A stretch of DNA of 64,000 bases from Nitrospira sp. (GTDB taxonomy: Bacteria; Nitrospirota; Nitrospiria; Nitrospirales; Nitrospiraceae): contig CP060501.1 of assembly GCA_024760545.1 (NCBI GenBank), positions 3,798,036 through 3,862,035 on the forward strand, read 5' to 3'. The notes beneath the pieces are model-generated. The model worked only from the letters and a program-made list of their open reading frames with translations, ran no database searches and had not been told where the DNA came from. A program made the position numbers and the translations under genes. Positions 7,712 to 17,239 of the stretch are shown in pieces. The first letter of the stretch is position 1. Every line of letters begins with the position of its first letter.

Positions 7712-7990
7712 TTATTTCTTCGGGCAGAGCTGTAAAAAGTTGCGCCGCTTCACCAGGGTTTGGAACGGACTCGTTCCCTGGATCAAGTTGTATTTCATCA
7801 ATGCGCTCTCGCATTCTTTCGGAGCCTGGGTGCCTGCTGATAAGCACAGGAGACATTCACAGGCCAGCCTGGCATCACCCTCCAAGAAGGAGGGTTTAGG
7901 CGTCGCTTGTGCCAGCGCATCATGGGCCATGATGAGGAAGCCCACTCCCACAAGGACCTCGATCCATTCGCGACTCTTCCACCAATTCAT
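7712..7990 (-). CDS. trbM: TrbM/KikA-like conjugal transfer protein
   Basis: A 92-residue exported protein: a signal peptide of about 28 residues ending in AHDALAQA, then the TrbM core with paired cysteines (ACECLLCLSAGTQAPKEC) and the terminal RRNFLQLCP motif. I chose ATG at 7990, with GGAGGTGA directly upstream, over a longer frame from 8152 that overlaps the LPD7 gene. TrbM proteins are periplasmic accessory factors of P-type conjugation. It is the last gene of the transfer operon. The cysteines suggest a disulphide-bonded fold. Confidence 0.8.
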   Translation of the reverse strand: MNWWKSREWIEVLVGVGFLIMAHDALAQATPKPSFLEGDARLACECLLCLSAGTQAPKECESALMKYNLIQGTSPFQTLVKRRNFLQLCPKK

Positions 7991-8036
7991 GGGCTCACCT
8001 CCGTACGACCCGGGGATATGTTCTCGACGACATGAG

Positions 8037-9140
8037 TCACCGGCTACCTCGTGTCCGCTCCAAGGCAGGGCTCCGTGTGACATTTGGCGCGTGATCGGTC
8101 CGGGGCGCTGTGTGATCGAACCGAGGCACGACTGGGTCCTGTGTGCCGACACGCACAGCCTCGTTCAGTTGATGCTGTTCAACGACCCCGCGAGAGTCCA
8201 GCTTGATGATCTCCCACCGATTGCGAGTCGCTGGTTGTGAAGCCGCGCCGAACAACGCGCCAGACTGATCTCGTAGCGGAACCGTCTCAGGCACGCGCTC
8301 ATGTGCCTGTTGCACCAGCGCCACTGCATCACCTGGTTGCACGTTTCCCTGTTCACGGGCGCGCGCCAGATCGATGCCCCAGATCTCTCGTTCACCACGA
8401 TCGGTCAGTATCTTCACGAAATAACTCTTGTCCTTCTGGACATCGTGTTCATAGTGGTCTATGCCGTAGTCCACAACGGTACCCACCACTACTCGGTCAC
8501 CCTGCAATCGCGTCTTCATTTCCTGAAGGGCCGCAGCGATCATGGTGGGGGAATCCCCCCGTGCCGTCAGAATTGCTTCAAGCGTGGCCATCGCGACCTG
8601 TTGGCCGGCGCTCAGAGTCTCTTCTAGTCTTCTGACATGATCATCCGTCGCCCGATGAGGAGACGCTTCGCGTTCGACAGGCTGCTGTGCTGTCTTACGA
8701 CGGACCGGGCGCGGCTCCCTGCGGTCCTCTGCTCGCGCCAAGTCGATTGCACGCGGCGTATAGCGTTCTACATCAAGTCCGGCGATTGTCGCTTGCACCC
8801 ATGCTTCTGTTTTGAACTCAGGGGTGCCGTTCACCCGGACGGTGGTCCAGCCCTTCGCTTTGGCCCGGAGCACCATCCCCTGAATCACGCTTGGGTCGTC
8901 ATGTTCCGTGACTAGTCTTTTCCCGTGATCAGTAAACGCAATCTTCGTGGGCTCGCCGATCGCCGTGCGGTAGTAAAATTGCTCGCCGGCTTCGATGAAC
9001 CGCTTCCGCAAGGATTCGGCGGCGTCACGACGGTGATTCAGTGGTTGTTGTTCAGGATTCTCGTCCTGCATTCTGTCCGCAGGCTTCCGCTCGTCCTTCC
9101 CTTTGGTTGCTTGCTGCTCGCCCAGCCCTAGTTCATTCAT
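8037..9140 (-). CDS. LPD7-domain protein of the transfer region
   Basis: A 367-residue soluble protein. Residues ~45-135 match the LPD7 domain found on relaxases and large mobile-element proteins: FYYRTAIGEPTKIAFTDHG, then RLVTEHDDPSVIQGMV and AKAKGWTTVRVNGTPEFKTEAWV. A second domain (~residues 235-290) reads like a small beta-rich nucleic-acid module (GTVVDYGIDHYEH). The relaxase catalytic region is absent, so this is a stand-alone LPD7 protein, as some conjugative elements encode. It lies between the OmpA-like lipoprotein and trbM. DNA processing is a reasonable but unproven role. Confidence 0.78.
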   Translation of the reverse strand: MNELGLGEQQATKGKDERKPADRMQDENPEQQPLNHRRDAAESLRKRFIEAGEQFYYRTAIGEPTKIAFTDHGKRLVTEHDDPSVIQGMVLRAKAKGWTTVRVNGTPEFKTEAWVQATIAGLDVERYTPRAIDLARAEDRREPRPVRRKTAQQPVEREASPHRATDDHVRRLEETLSAGQQVAMATLEAILTARGDSPTMIAAALQEMKTRLQGDRVVVGTVVDYGIDHYEHDVQKDKSYFVKILTDRGEREIWGIDLARAREQGNVQPGDAVALVQQAHERVPETVPLRDQSGALFGAASQPATRNRWEIIKLDSRGVVEQHQLNEAVRVGTQDPVVPRFDHTAPRTDHAPNVTRSPALERTRGSR

Positions 9141-9158
9141 CCTGTCCCTTCCTCTCTT

Positions 9159-10136
9159 CTATCCGTACCACTGCGGCCATATGGACGCCGGATTGTGCTC
9201 CTTCACTTCAATCTCCACCCGTCGATTCTTCGCTCGACCTTTCTTCGTCGCATTGTCGGCTACATGTTCTCCGATCGGAACGACGGTGATCTCGATTTGG
9301 TTCGGGGCATAGCCCTGGGCGATGAGATAGGCACGCGCCTTGTAGGCCCGCTGCTTGGCCGTCTCACGTTCGATCCACTGATCCTTGTCGCCGTCCGTAT
9401 ACCCACGCACGTGCAGACAAGGCCCACGCCTCAAGACCTGTTTCAGGTGAGCTTGCAGAGGCTTGCTGGGAAGAAACTCAGAACGCCCTGTCCGTTCAGA
9501 AACCCGGAAGATGACACTATGGCGATGCAACTCGATCTGTTCCAGTTTACTCAATTCAATGACTCGTGGCCTCCACGAGTCGATCGGCTCTTCGGATATC
9601 AAAGGTGGAGGGGAGGGCGATGGCGCTGCTGATAAGGCGATACTGCAGGTGGGGCCACCCGATGTCGAACGCTCTTCTGCACTCTGGGCCGTCTCGGTGT
9701 GTGTCAGGCTCAGATCAGGCACAGTCGGAGAGGCACCACCTTCGCGCGGTGGCGCAGCGCTCGTCGGGGGACCCTTCCACTCTGGTGAAAGGGGATTGAT
9801 TTTGAGTGCTGTTTTCGTGATCGTGAGGCCAGACCGGGTTTTGCCCTTGATCATCTCCTGCTGGTGGAGTTGCACAATGGTTAGCGCGGTACTCAACTCC
9901 TGGACCTGTTGTGTCAGCGATTCCAGCTGCCGTGTGAGGAGACTCCGCTCCTGCTTTTCACGCTGGTCGCTCTTCACCCCTTCGCGGTACTGATGGATCC
10001 TCTCGTCACTATTGATGGGCACGCGAGCCGCACCGGATGGCACCACTGGCTTCTGAGCACAAGACAGCGTCGCGGTGCAGGCGAAGAGGATTACAAGATC
10101 TTGAAGCCGAGTCCGTCTTCTGATGAATATAGTCAT
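9159..10136 (-). CDS. OmpA-family lipoprotein of the T4SS operon
   Basis: A 325-residue lipoprotein: the N-terminal signal ends in a lipobox (TLSC, C26), followed by a coiled-coil-like stretch (residues ~45-90), a Ser/Pro-rich linker and a C-terminal OmpA-like peptidoglycan-binding domain (VRGYTDGDKDQW, then KNRRVEIEV). I chose ATG at 10136, with GAGAGGGA upstream, over an earlier in-frame start. It begins right at the virD4 stop. No small VirB7 lipoprotein is present in this operon, so this protein may take its place in anchoring the outer-membrane ring; that is inference. Confidence 0.8.
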   Translation of the reverse strand: MTIFIRRRTRLQDLVILFACTATLSCAQKPVVPSGAARVPINSDERIHQYREGVKSDQREKQERSLLTRQLESLTQQVQELSTALTIVQLHQQEMIKGKTRSGLTITKTALKINPLSPEWKGPPTSAAPPREGGASPTVPDLSLTHTETAQSAEERSTSGGPTCSIALSAAPSPSPPPLISEEPIDSWRPRVIELSKLEQIELHRHSVIFRVSERTGRSEFLPSKPLQAHLKQVLRRGPCLHVRGYTDGDKDQWIERETAKQRAYKARAYLIAQGYAPNQIEITVVPIGEHVADNATKKGRAKNRRVEIEVKEHNPASIWPQWYG

Positions 10137-10150
10137 ACGTCCCTCTCTTC

Positions 10151-12268
10151 TCACTCTCGATCCACCAAGGACCGATCAATCTTCCCCTCTGTTCTCTGGA
10201 TTCTTGCTCGTTCGGTCACGAGACTCATCTTCTCCGTCGGTCCGCTCGAGGCTCCGTGTGGCACCCCCTGCTCGATACTCACTCCGCCGTTTTCTCGTTC
10301 CACAGCAGTGACTCCTGTCTCAACCTTGTCGGTCCATTGCAGTTGGGCAACAAAGGCATCGACCAAATCGTTCACTTCTTCGAACGTCGGTGGGTCGCGC
10401 GGAACGACCGGCGGCAGGGTGGTCAGATCTATCGCCAGCTTCGACACGTCGATCGGCTCATCAGGTTGTACTGGACGTACCCGTCGTTCGGCTTTGGCGC
10501 GATGGAGTTCCAGGTCGAGCCTGGGAATCTCCACGGACAGCTCCCGACTCACGAAGGCCGCCTCTTCGAGTTCAGCTTGGGTTGGCATCCGCTTCCCGAC
10601 CGAGGCGAGGGATGGACTGATGCGCTTCAACCGATCGACGAAGATCAGATCGGCATAGAACCGTGCCTTGTCGCAGAGGATCGGCTTCGTATGCATCAGG
10701 TTGATAATCGCCCGCTGGTCTCCGAGTTCCTTCACTTCCTGTGGCAGCAACAGAGGCCGAGCCTGTTCCGAGCGAGTGGAACTGGACGAGGCCTGTTTGC
10801 CGTTGCCCCAGGCGAGTGGTCGGCTCGTGCCGGTCGAGATCGCGTCGGCCGTGTACGTGCCGAGCATCTGGGAATAGTACTGTGCGTCTCGTTGTTCGCG
10901 AGGCGCAAAGAGGATCTGGCAGGCGTGGTTCGTGACGAAGGTGCGGGCATCCTTTTCACCATAGACCGATTCGAGCTGGGAGAGGCTCTGAATGATCGGC
11001 AGCAGACGCAGATTGTAGCCGGCTATGAAGCCGACGGCCTTTGCGAGAATGTTAACCCGCCCAATGGCGGGGAACTCATCGAGGATCACGAGGCACTGGT
11101 ACTTCAAGCGGGGATTCGTCGCGGGCAAGTCGACGGTGTTGTAATGAATCAATTGGGAGAAGAACAGGTTGACCAGCAACGCCGCATCGCTGAGCCGATT
11201 GGCCGGAATGCCGACATAGATCGACATCCGCTGCGCGCGCACCTGTTTCAGGTCGAAGTCCGTTGCACTCGTTGCCGCATCGACGATGGGATTACTAAAG
11301 ATTGTGAGTGGAGCGGTCAGGGTGGCGAGGATCCCCGCCATGGTATTTTCGCTGGTGGCACAGAACCGGTGCAGGGCCGCCCTACAGTCGTCGCTCAGGG
11401 GGGCGTCACTCTTGGCCCGGGTGCCGATGAGATCTTGCAGATAGTCCTTAATGGGCTGCCCCTTGCCGGAAGCCTGCCGGAGCACTTCCCCGAGACTGCA
11501 CTGTAAAGACGGTGTTTCCATCACGTAGAGAGTCAGTCCGAGAAAGAGGTTGCGAGCGGACTCGTTCCAGAAGGCATCCTTGATCTGCTCCGTCGGATAG
11601 AGCACTTGCCCGATGGCTTGGATCTCGCCCACTCGCCGATTCGGGTCGCGATCGACAGCATCCAATGGATTCCAGCGATGGGTCTGGCCGTCCGCGCCAA
11701 AGGGATTGAACAGGAATACTTGATGTCCATGCGCCTGTCGGAACTTCGACGTGTAGGCGAAGTTTTCCATTTTGATGTCCAAGACCACGACCGAATCATC
11801 GTAGTTGAGCAGGTTCGGCAATACGATGCTCACGCCTTTTCCCGATCTGGTCGGCGCGGCCAGCAACACGAATTCCTGGCCTCCATAGACCAAGTACCGC
11901 CGCCCGACTTTTCCGATGATCAAGCCACGCTCTCCATAGAGCCCGGCGTGCTGAATCTCACCATGAGACGCAAAGCGCGCCTCGCCATGGAGCGGCTTAC
12001 GCCTATTCGTGAAGGACACCACGAGCAGCGCCGGGAGGCCGAATACGGCGAATCCTCCGAGTGCGGCGGAAAATTGCAGCCGCTTGCGTTGAATCGGATC
12101 CTCTCCATAGGCTCGCCAGGAGTCCGGCCAGCGGCTCAGGGAAAGGTCGTCGGGCATCTGCTTGTTGGTAAGCGAGAAGACAGCGCCGGCGAGGGCATCT
12201 GCTCCGCAGAGCCCAAGCGGGAGATAGAGCAAAAAGGCCACCGCGATCCGCATGCTTTTGCGTGACAT
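10151..12268 (-). CDS. virD4: VirD4/TraG type IV coupling protein
   Basis: A 705-residue inner-membrane ATPase that brings the relaxosome to the secretion channel. Two membrane segments lie near the N-terminus (residues ~8-30 and ~68-87). Walker A is APTRSGKG (138-145), and Walker B is VILDEFPAIG around residue 390. A GAGGAA site precedes the ATG. It follows virB11 by 8 bases. The presence of a coupling protein argues for a true conjugation system rather than an effector-only T4SS. Confidence 0.95.
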   Translation of the reverse strand: MSRKSMRIAVAFLLYLPLGLCGADALAGAVFSLTNKQMPDDLSLSRWPDSWRAYGEDPIQRKRLQFSAALGGFAVFGLPALLVVSFTNRRKPLHGEARFASHGEIQHAGLYGERGLIIGKVGRRYLVYGGQEFVLLAAPTRSGKGVSIVLPNLLNYDDSVVVLDIKMENFAYTSKFRQAHGHQVFLFNPFGADGQTHRWNPLDAVDRDPNRRVGEIQAIGQVLYPTEQIKDAFWNESARNLFLGLTLYVMETPSLQCSLGEVLRQASGKGQPIKDYLQDLIGTRAKSDAPLSDDCRAALHRFCATSENTMAGILATLTAPLTIFSNPIVDAATSATDFDLKQVRAQRMSIYVGIPANRLSDAALLVNLFFSQLIHYNTVDLPATNPRLKYQCLVILDEFPAIGRVNILAKAVGFIAGYNLRLLPIIQSLSQLESVYGEKDARTFVTNHACQILFAPREQRDAQYYSQMLGTYTADAISTGTSRPLAWGNGKQASSSSTRSEQARPLLLPQEVKELGDQRAIINLMHTKPILCDKARFYADLIFVDRLKRISPSLASVGKRMPTQAELEEAAFVSRELSVEIPRLDLELHRAKAERRVRPVQPDEPIDVSKLAIDLTTLPPVVPRDPPTFEEVNDLVDAFVAQLQWTDKVETGVTAVERENGGVSIEQGVPHGASSGPTEKMSLVTERARIQRTEGKIDRSLVDRE

Positions 12269-12276
12269 CGGTTCCT

Positions 12277-13386
12277 CTATGCCCTCAACAAGGTTGCTTC
12301 TCCGAATCGCGCCACAAGTTTCGCGATCGGGTCATAATGGACTTCCTCCACGTAGCGCTCCTTCTTGGTTGGCCGTCCTTCCTCGTCGTAGTGATTCTGC
12401 GCGACCACATGGAGAATCACGTCGATGGTTAAGGCCACCAGACGCTTAAGGGCTGGCACATCATACGTTGCCGCCTGTTCATGTTCTTTGCACATGAAGA
12501 CATAGCGTTCGGCCGCCAGAGCACAGGACTCTGCATGGTAGGAAGTGATCGAGCCACTGTGGCCGGTGGTGAGGAGTTTGAGGAAGTCGAACGCCTCTCC
12601 TCCGCGCAACTCGGCGAGGAACACCCGGTCCGGCTTCATGCGGAGCGTGGAAGCAATCAACTCCGATGGTGTGATCGTGGCCGCCCCTTGCCCTCCTTTG
12701 GTGTACAAGAGATGCACCCGGTTGCCGTGCTGGGGGAGCAACAGTTCGCGCACATCTTCGATCGTGATCAGCCGTTCCTGCTCCGGGACCACCTGACAGA
12801 TCGATTTCATGAGCGTAGTTTTTCCGGAGCCTGTGTCCCCCACGACGGCAATATTCTTTTTCGCCAGCACAGCCGCACGAATGAACAGACCCAATTGACG
12901 AGTGGCGAGATAGTCCACCAACTGACGTTCGCCTGGGTCGAGCTCGGCGGCGCGACAGTCCAGGGTCGCCGCCTTGGCCCAGACATAGCGGTTGAAAGCT
13001 CCTTCCGTTTCATATTCACCCAATGTCTTGATCCAGGCGCTGGGGCGGCGGATCGAGATCGACAGGGTTCCCACTTCCACCGCGGGTGGCAGCACGATTT
13101 GCACCCGTTCCCCATCCGGCAACATGGCGGAGAGAATCGGGTGGTGTGGTCCGATCTCTTGCTCGGTCGCAGTCGCGATGGCCGTGGCGAGCGCGGTTAA
13201 TCGATCGAGGGTTAGGTCCGGTGAGTGGTGATGCTGCCAGGCTGCGCCGACCTCGATATAGACTTCCTGTGGACGATTGACGACGATCTCGGTCGCGCCG
13301 GGCAGCGCGAAGTACCGCAGCAACGGTCGTAGCAACTCGCGCACCATCGTGTCGTGCGCGAGCAGGTCAGTGGGGATGCAGTTCAT
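12277..13386 (-). CDS. virB11: VirB11 hexameric traffic ATPase
   Basis: A 369-residue cytoplasmic ATPase energising pilus assembly and substrate transfer. Walker A is GDTGSGKT (183-190), followed by the TIEDVREL Asp-box region and a His-box-like GHSGSITSYHAES. The start is set at 13386, which overlaps virB10 by 20 bases; ATG at 13347 is an alternative, as neither has a clear ribosome-binding site. The long upstream extension in this frame is antisense-like coding noise inside virB10. Confidence 0.93.
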   Translation of the reverse strand: MNCIPTDLLAHDTMVRELLRPLLRYFALPGATEIVVNRPQEVYIEVGAAWQHHHSPDLTLDRLTALATAIATATEQEIGPHHPILSAMLPDGERVQIVLPPAVEVGTLSISIRRPSAWIKTLGEYETEGAFNRYVWAKAATLDCRAAELDPGERQLVDYLATRQLGLFIRAAVLAKKNIAVVGDTGSGKTTLMKSICQVVPEQERLITIEDVRELLLPQHGNRVHLLYTKGGQGAATITPSELIASTLRMKPDRVFLAELRGGEAFDFLKLLTTGHSGSITSYHAESCALAAERYVFMCKEHEQAATYDVPALKRLVALTIDVILHVVAQNHYDEEGRPTKKERYVEEVHYDPIAKLVARFGEATLLRA

Positions 13387-14767
13387 AGACGGTGCTGAAA
13401 TCCATATCCCGCGCGACGAAGATGGTCCCGCGGTCGCCCTGATTCTTGTAGAGCGTGGGTTTGATGTTGATGGTGGATTGGAGGATGAGTTCCGCCATGC
13501 GGTTCCCGGTCGTGGCAGAATGTTGATAGATCCCGAGGCTCTGTGCACCGCTGGTGTTCGCCTGCGCCGCCGTGGCCAAACCGATCCCATCCTGTACGAG
13601 CGAGAGAAGAAAGGCCGCGCCGAGCCGGTCCCACCAATGGTTGTCCACGATGCCGACCAACCCTGAGGTGCCGAGCGCGTCGGCGGCGGGCGAATTCAAA
13701 TTGATCACGACGCCCGTCGGCGTTTTGACTCTCGTCCAGAGGAGGAAGAGACGGCGCTGGCCCTGCGCCATCGTCGCGGCATATTCGCCGACTGCTTCCG
13801 ATCCTCGTTCCAAGAGGACGACGCGGCCGTTGTCACTATAGACATCGCTGTTCAAGACACAGCTCGCCATGCCGGCGACTTCATTGATCATCCGGACGGT
13901 CAAGGCACAGTCGATAGTCCGTCCTTTGGGAAGGATCAGGTTGCGATCACCCAAGAGACCGGCTTGGACTTTTGGTGTGTCCGATGGCGTCAGGAGCCCA
14001 CCGATGGGACCGGCTCCGCTGGCCGCGGGACCGGGTGGCGCCGCGAGACCGACGCTCGTCACTCCAATCGAAGGGCCGCTGGCTCCGCCCATGTACCCAA
14101 TCGACGCTGGCGTCGAACTTCCTGTGTCTGTCGCCGTGCTGACAGGCATCGCTGGGCCACCCAACAGGCTCTCGGAGCCCGCGTCCGGCTGTCTCGCACC
14201 GTTGAGAAGCTCGCGCACTAAGGAGATGGCCGCGTCTGGTCCGGTTCCCGCGTGTTGAGTCCGGGGAATGTCTGAAGCAGGGGAGTTCGTCACAATGATT
14301 TCCCCACCGAAGCGACTGGAAGAGCGACTGCCAAGTGAGGGGTTGCCTTGTGCCGTGTCAGGAGCAAGTGTTATTGCTTGGCTTTCGTCACCCATTGCTC
14401 TGCCGCGGGTCGAGCGCGTCACATGATCTGCGGACGCAACAAGCGACGTGATGGTCGGTTGCAGGAGTGCGGTGGTGTGTTGAGGTGGCAGGGGATCGGT
14501 GTCGAAGACCCGCTTCAGTCCGACCTGGGCGGGTTTGTTCTCCACCTTCGCTGCCCGTTCTTCCTCTGTGGCCTCCGCCTTGCGTTTCGCGCTCCAGGTA
14601 TTGGCTGCGAAGACGAGCCCCACCACGACCGTGATGGCCATCACGACAAGAAACGCCACGCGCGCCGCTGTCTCGTTCCTGCCACCGGCGTGATGGTTGA
14701 CCGACACAATTCCATCGACGATGTGAGGCTTCTCAGCTTGCTCTCTTGACTCGTGTGGTTGTTCCAT
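13367..14767 (-). CDS. virB10: VirB10/TrbI inner-to-outer membrane scaffold
   Basis: A 466-residue protein. A short cytoplasmic head is followed by one membrane helix (residues ~35-55, VAFLVVMAITVVVGLVFAA), a Pro/Ser/Gly-rich periplasmic linker and a C-terminal beta-barrel domain with the family pattern (ILPKGRTIDCALTVRMINEVAGMASCVLNSDVYSDNGRV). I start at 14767, with AAGGAACGAGG upstream, rather than at the longer frame to 15037. VirB10 spans both membranes and senses ATPase state. Confidence 0.93.
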   Translation of the reverse strand: MEQPHESREQAEKPHIVDGIVSVNHHAGGRNETAARVAFLVVMAITVVVGLVFAANTWSAKRKAEATEEERAAKVENKPAQVGLKRVFDTDPLPPQHTTALLQPTITSLVASADHVTRSTRGRAMGDESQAITLAPDTAQGNPSLGSRSSSRFGGEIIVTNSPASDIPRTQHAGTGPDAAISLVRELLNGARQPDAGSESLLGGPAMPVSTATDTGSSTPASIGYMGGASGPSIGVTSVGLAAPPGPAASGAGPIGGLLTPSDTPKVQAGLLGDRNLILPKGRTIDCALTVRMINEVAGMASCVLNSDVYSDNGRVVLLERGSEAVGEYAATMAQGQRRLFLLWTRVKTPTGVVINLNSPAADALGTSGLVGIVDNHWWDRLGAAFLLSLVQDGIGLATAAQANTSGAQSLGIYQHSATTGNRMAELILQSTINIKPTLYKNQGDRGTIFVARDMDFSTVYELHPH

Positions 14768-14777
14768 CCTCGTTCCT

Positions 14778-15704
14778 TCAGCGCAGCGTCCTGGTGATTC
14801 CAGAGACAGTGGTTCCCTCGATGGCGGGCACCCCGGTCTTGTCGTAGGCGTCATTCCAAATGCCGACCACGGCGTCGCCCAAGCGCAACACAAACCGCCG
14901 CCCCATCCGCTGCACGACGGCGAGGTCTTTCTCCATGTGGAAATTGATGCGGGTTTCTTCACCCAACGGCGAGAAGTAGAAGATGGCGGGGATCTCGCGA
15001 TTGGGAGGAAAGAGAAAATAGGTGAAGCGGCCGTCATCGAATACGAGCGCCGGCGCGATATCGTCGCCTCCCGGGAGCACCTCCATCGAATAGGACCAAT
15101 TGCGCGGTTCAGGCGTGAAGGCGTCCAACCGCTCGGCGAGGACGTCGGCCTTGTCGCGAGCTTGTTTTGCGCGATGGGCCGAGGCTTGCATCGCCGACAT
15201 GGCGGCAGGGTGTGACGAAGTCAGCGGATACCGGAAAATGACGCGGTACATCGGCTCATCTTTTCCACGCTGCCCCTGCCCGGTGTTCTGCTTCCGTCCG
15301 ATACGCTGGTCTCCCACGACGGTGAACTCTAGGCTGTAGTCCCGCTTGTCTGTACGGATTTCCAGATTGTTGTGCGTCGCATGGTCTTTGGGCTTGATCC
15401 AGACCTGATTGGTCCCGATATCGGCCCTGATGCACCATTCTGCTTCCGGCTTCGCACAGTCCGCGAGAAAGCCGCTGCCGGCGATGACGATGCGTTCGTC
15501 GACTCCCAGTACAATGCGCGTGACGACACCACGGCGCACCGTGACGCGGGTCACTTCATCACGTTGATAGGTCACGTAACGCACGCGCTGATCTCCGTCG
15601 CCAGGCTCCGGGACCTCCGCCGCGTCCGGTGAGGCTCCTGAACAGAGAAGGACGACGGCGAGCCATACCGTGATCGACCCTGTGTGTTTGTTCATGACGT
15701 GCAT
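14778..15704 (-). CDS. virB9: VirB9/TrbG outer-membrane core component
   Basis: A 308-residue exported protein with a signal peptide (hydrophobic SITVWLAVVLLCSGA) and the VirB9/CagX C-terminal region (FDDGRFTYFLFPPNREIPAIF). It forms the T4SS outer ring with VirB10. GGGAGAG sits 7 bases ahead of ATG 15704; a second start at 15695 is possible. The stop is 10 bases ahead of virB10. Confidence 0.92.
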   Translation of the reverse strand: MHVMNKHTGSITVWLAVVLLCSGASPDAAEVPEPGDGDQRVRYVTYQRDEVTRVTVRRGVVTRIVLGVDERIVIAGSGFLADCAKPEAEWCIRADIGTNQVWIKPKDHATHNNLEIRTDKRDYSLEFTVVGDQRIGRKQNTGQGQRGKDEPMYRVIFRYPLTSSHPAAMSAMQASAHRAKQARDKADVLAERLDAFTPEPRNWSYSMEVLPGGDDIAPALVFDDGRFTYFLFPPNREIPAIFYFSPLGEETRINFHMEKDLAVVQRMGRRFVLRLGDAVVGIWNDAYDKTGVPAIEGTTVSGITRTLR

Positions 15705-15717
15705 GACCAGACTCTCC

Positions 15718-16482
15718 CTATTTCTTCTCCGCCATCGACAGGACCGACATCGTCGGCGTGATCGTCCCGATTTCCGCGTCCACACGATAGCCCGTCACTT
15801 TGTAGCCCAGCGGGTTCTGGATCAGATCCTTTTCCTGTCCCTTCATCGTGTGGCGGTACTCGAAGGAGACCGTCGCGATGAAATACTGTGGGGGCTCAAG
15901 GCTCTGAGCGTCGAGCCGCTTCACCGTCTTTTCAAATCGCACCGTGGCCTTCGGTCCAATCGAATCGCTCTGAACGGTCACGCTCAAGACATTCACGCGC
16001 CATTCGATGCCGGTCCCTAGCTGTTTATCGCGGGCGTGGACACCGTCAAAGAGGCTCGCATAGTCGCGACCGATTTCATCCGTACTCATTGCCAAGACCT
16101 GGTCGTAGTCGGCTTGGAGTAGCCGGTACGAGTAGGATTCTCGGGCGATCACGTATTTTTGCGTCCAATGTTTATCGAGCAATTCCTGATACCCCAGCAC
16201 GGTCCGATCATCCGCCGCGCTCACCAGCTCCACGTTGCCGGTGGCGCGATCGATTGCGAAGACATAGGGCACGGTGGTTTTGAACGGAGCCAGACAGGCG
16301 ATGCCTATTCCCAGGAGCAAAGCCATGGCGCAGGAGGTGCCCGCGACCCACCAGGCCTTTCGTTCGGACGCCTCTAGCCTCAGTCGCCAGTCGGTATCCC
16401 AGTCGCGACCCTGATCATAGAATTGCGGTTCGTCCGCTACATTCACGAGTGAGGAATCCGTCTTGTTTGTCATCTCAGCCAC
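15718..16482 (-). CDS. virB8: VirB8/TrbF assembly factor
   Basis: A 254-residue bitopic inner-membrane protein: a cytoplasmic N-terminus, one membrane helix at ~residues 45-66 (VAGTSCAMALLLGIGIACL) and a periplasmic NTF2-like domain (TVPYVFAIDRATGNVEL ... FEYRHTMKGQEKDLIQNPLGYKVTGYRV). The start is GTG 16482 with GAGGAC 6 bases upstream; ATG at 16473 is the alternative. Confidence 0.92.
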   Translation of the reverse strand: MAEMTNKTDSSLVNVADEPQFYDQGRDWDTDWRLRLEASERKAWWVAGTSCAMALLLGIGIACLAPFKTTVPYVFAIDRATGNVELVSAADDRTVLGYQELLDKHWTQKYVIARESYSYRLLQADYDQVLAMSTDEIGRDYASLFDGVHARDKQLGTGIEWRVNVLSVTVQSDSIGPKATVRFEKTVKRLDAQSLEPPQYFIATVSFEYRHTMKGQEKDLIQNPLGYKVTGYRVDAEIGTITPTMSVLSMAEKK

Positions 16483-16510
16483 TTTCTTGTCCTCTGTCTG
16501 ATGGGCAGGA

Positions 16511-17236
16511 CTAGGGCGTCCAGGGAGCCATGTGGTCGAAGGTCCGGGACGTGCCGGGGGCCAACATCTTAAGCACTCGTTCTTGCTGTTCCTGTTGCGC
16601 GGCTTTTTCTTCTGCCTCGATCATGGATTTCATCGTCAGGATGCGGTTCGTGTCGTTGCTCACCTGGGCCTGCTCCGCTGCGATCCGGCCATTGAGTTCC
16701 AGAATCCCTTTTTCGTCCTCGGTCTGATTGATGCGAGTCGTCAAAGCCCGGATCTGCTGCATACGGCCGAGCAGCATCTGATAGGTGTTCGCGTAATAGG
16801 CCTGACTTTGGGGCGTCTGGTTAAGCATGTTTTGACAGATGCGCAGGGCATCACCGGTCTTGCCTTCGCAGTTATAGATCATGCGATTGTGACGGATGAT
16901 CTGCGCCGCCGCGGTAAGGCCCTGAACCCCACCAAACCGAATCGCATGGTAGACAGCGTTGACGTCGGAGGGGACGACTCCGGCCAAGGTCAGATTGTTC
17001 AAGAGACTCCCCATGTTGCGGGAACCCATAATCGCGTGAATTTGCTGGTCGGCTTGGAGGATCTGTTGCTGCATTTGCTGAAACTGTTGTATCCACGCGA
17101 GGGCTTGCACGATGGATTGCACGAGATTTGCCGTGTCGATGACGGGAATTCCCGTGGTGTGGGCTTTCGACGTTGGACTCACGACGATCATCAGGGCAAT
17201 GCCGATCGCTATCACTGTGCGTTTCATGCGGGACAT
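16511..17236 (-). CDS. virB5: VirB5/TrbJ-like pilus-tip protein
   Basis: A 241-residue exported helical protein: signal peptide (KRTVIAIGIALMIVVSPTSKA), then long Gln-rich coiled-coil segments (ALAWIQQFQQMQQQILQADQQ) and a C-terminal helical bundle. This is the P-type VirB5/TrbJ architecture, placed as expected between virB6 and virB8. AAGGAG precedes the ATG. VirB5 family members sit at the pilus tip and help contact recipients. Confidence 0.85.
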   Translation of the reverse strand: MSRMKRTVIAIGIALMIVVSPTSKAHTTGIPVIDTANLVQSIVQALAWIQQFQQMQQQILQADQQIHAIMGSRNMGSLLNNLTLAGVVPSDVNAVYHAIRFGGVQGLTAAAQIIRHNRMIYNCEGKTGDALRICQNMLNQTPQSQAYYANTYQMLLGRMQQIRALTTRINQTEDEKGILELNGRIAAEQAQVSNDTNRILTMKSMIEAEEKAAQQEQQERVLKMLAPGTSRTFDHMAPWTP

Positions 17237-17239
17237 GGT

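Noticed and set aside
7554-7856. 100-codon minus-strand frame beside trbM
   Set aside because: It overlaps trbM in another frame; trbM has the signal peptide, motif and ribosome-binding site.
10256-11506. 416-codon plus-strand frame antisense to virD4
   Set aside because: It lies wholly within the clear virD4 gene on the other strand, with no ribosome-binding site or recognised family.
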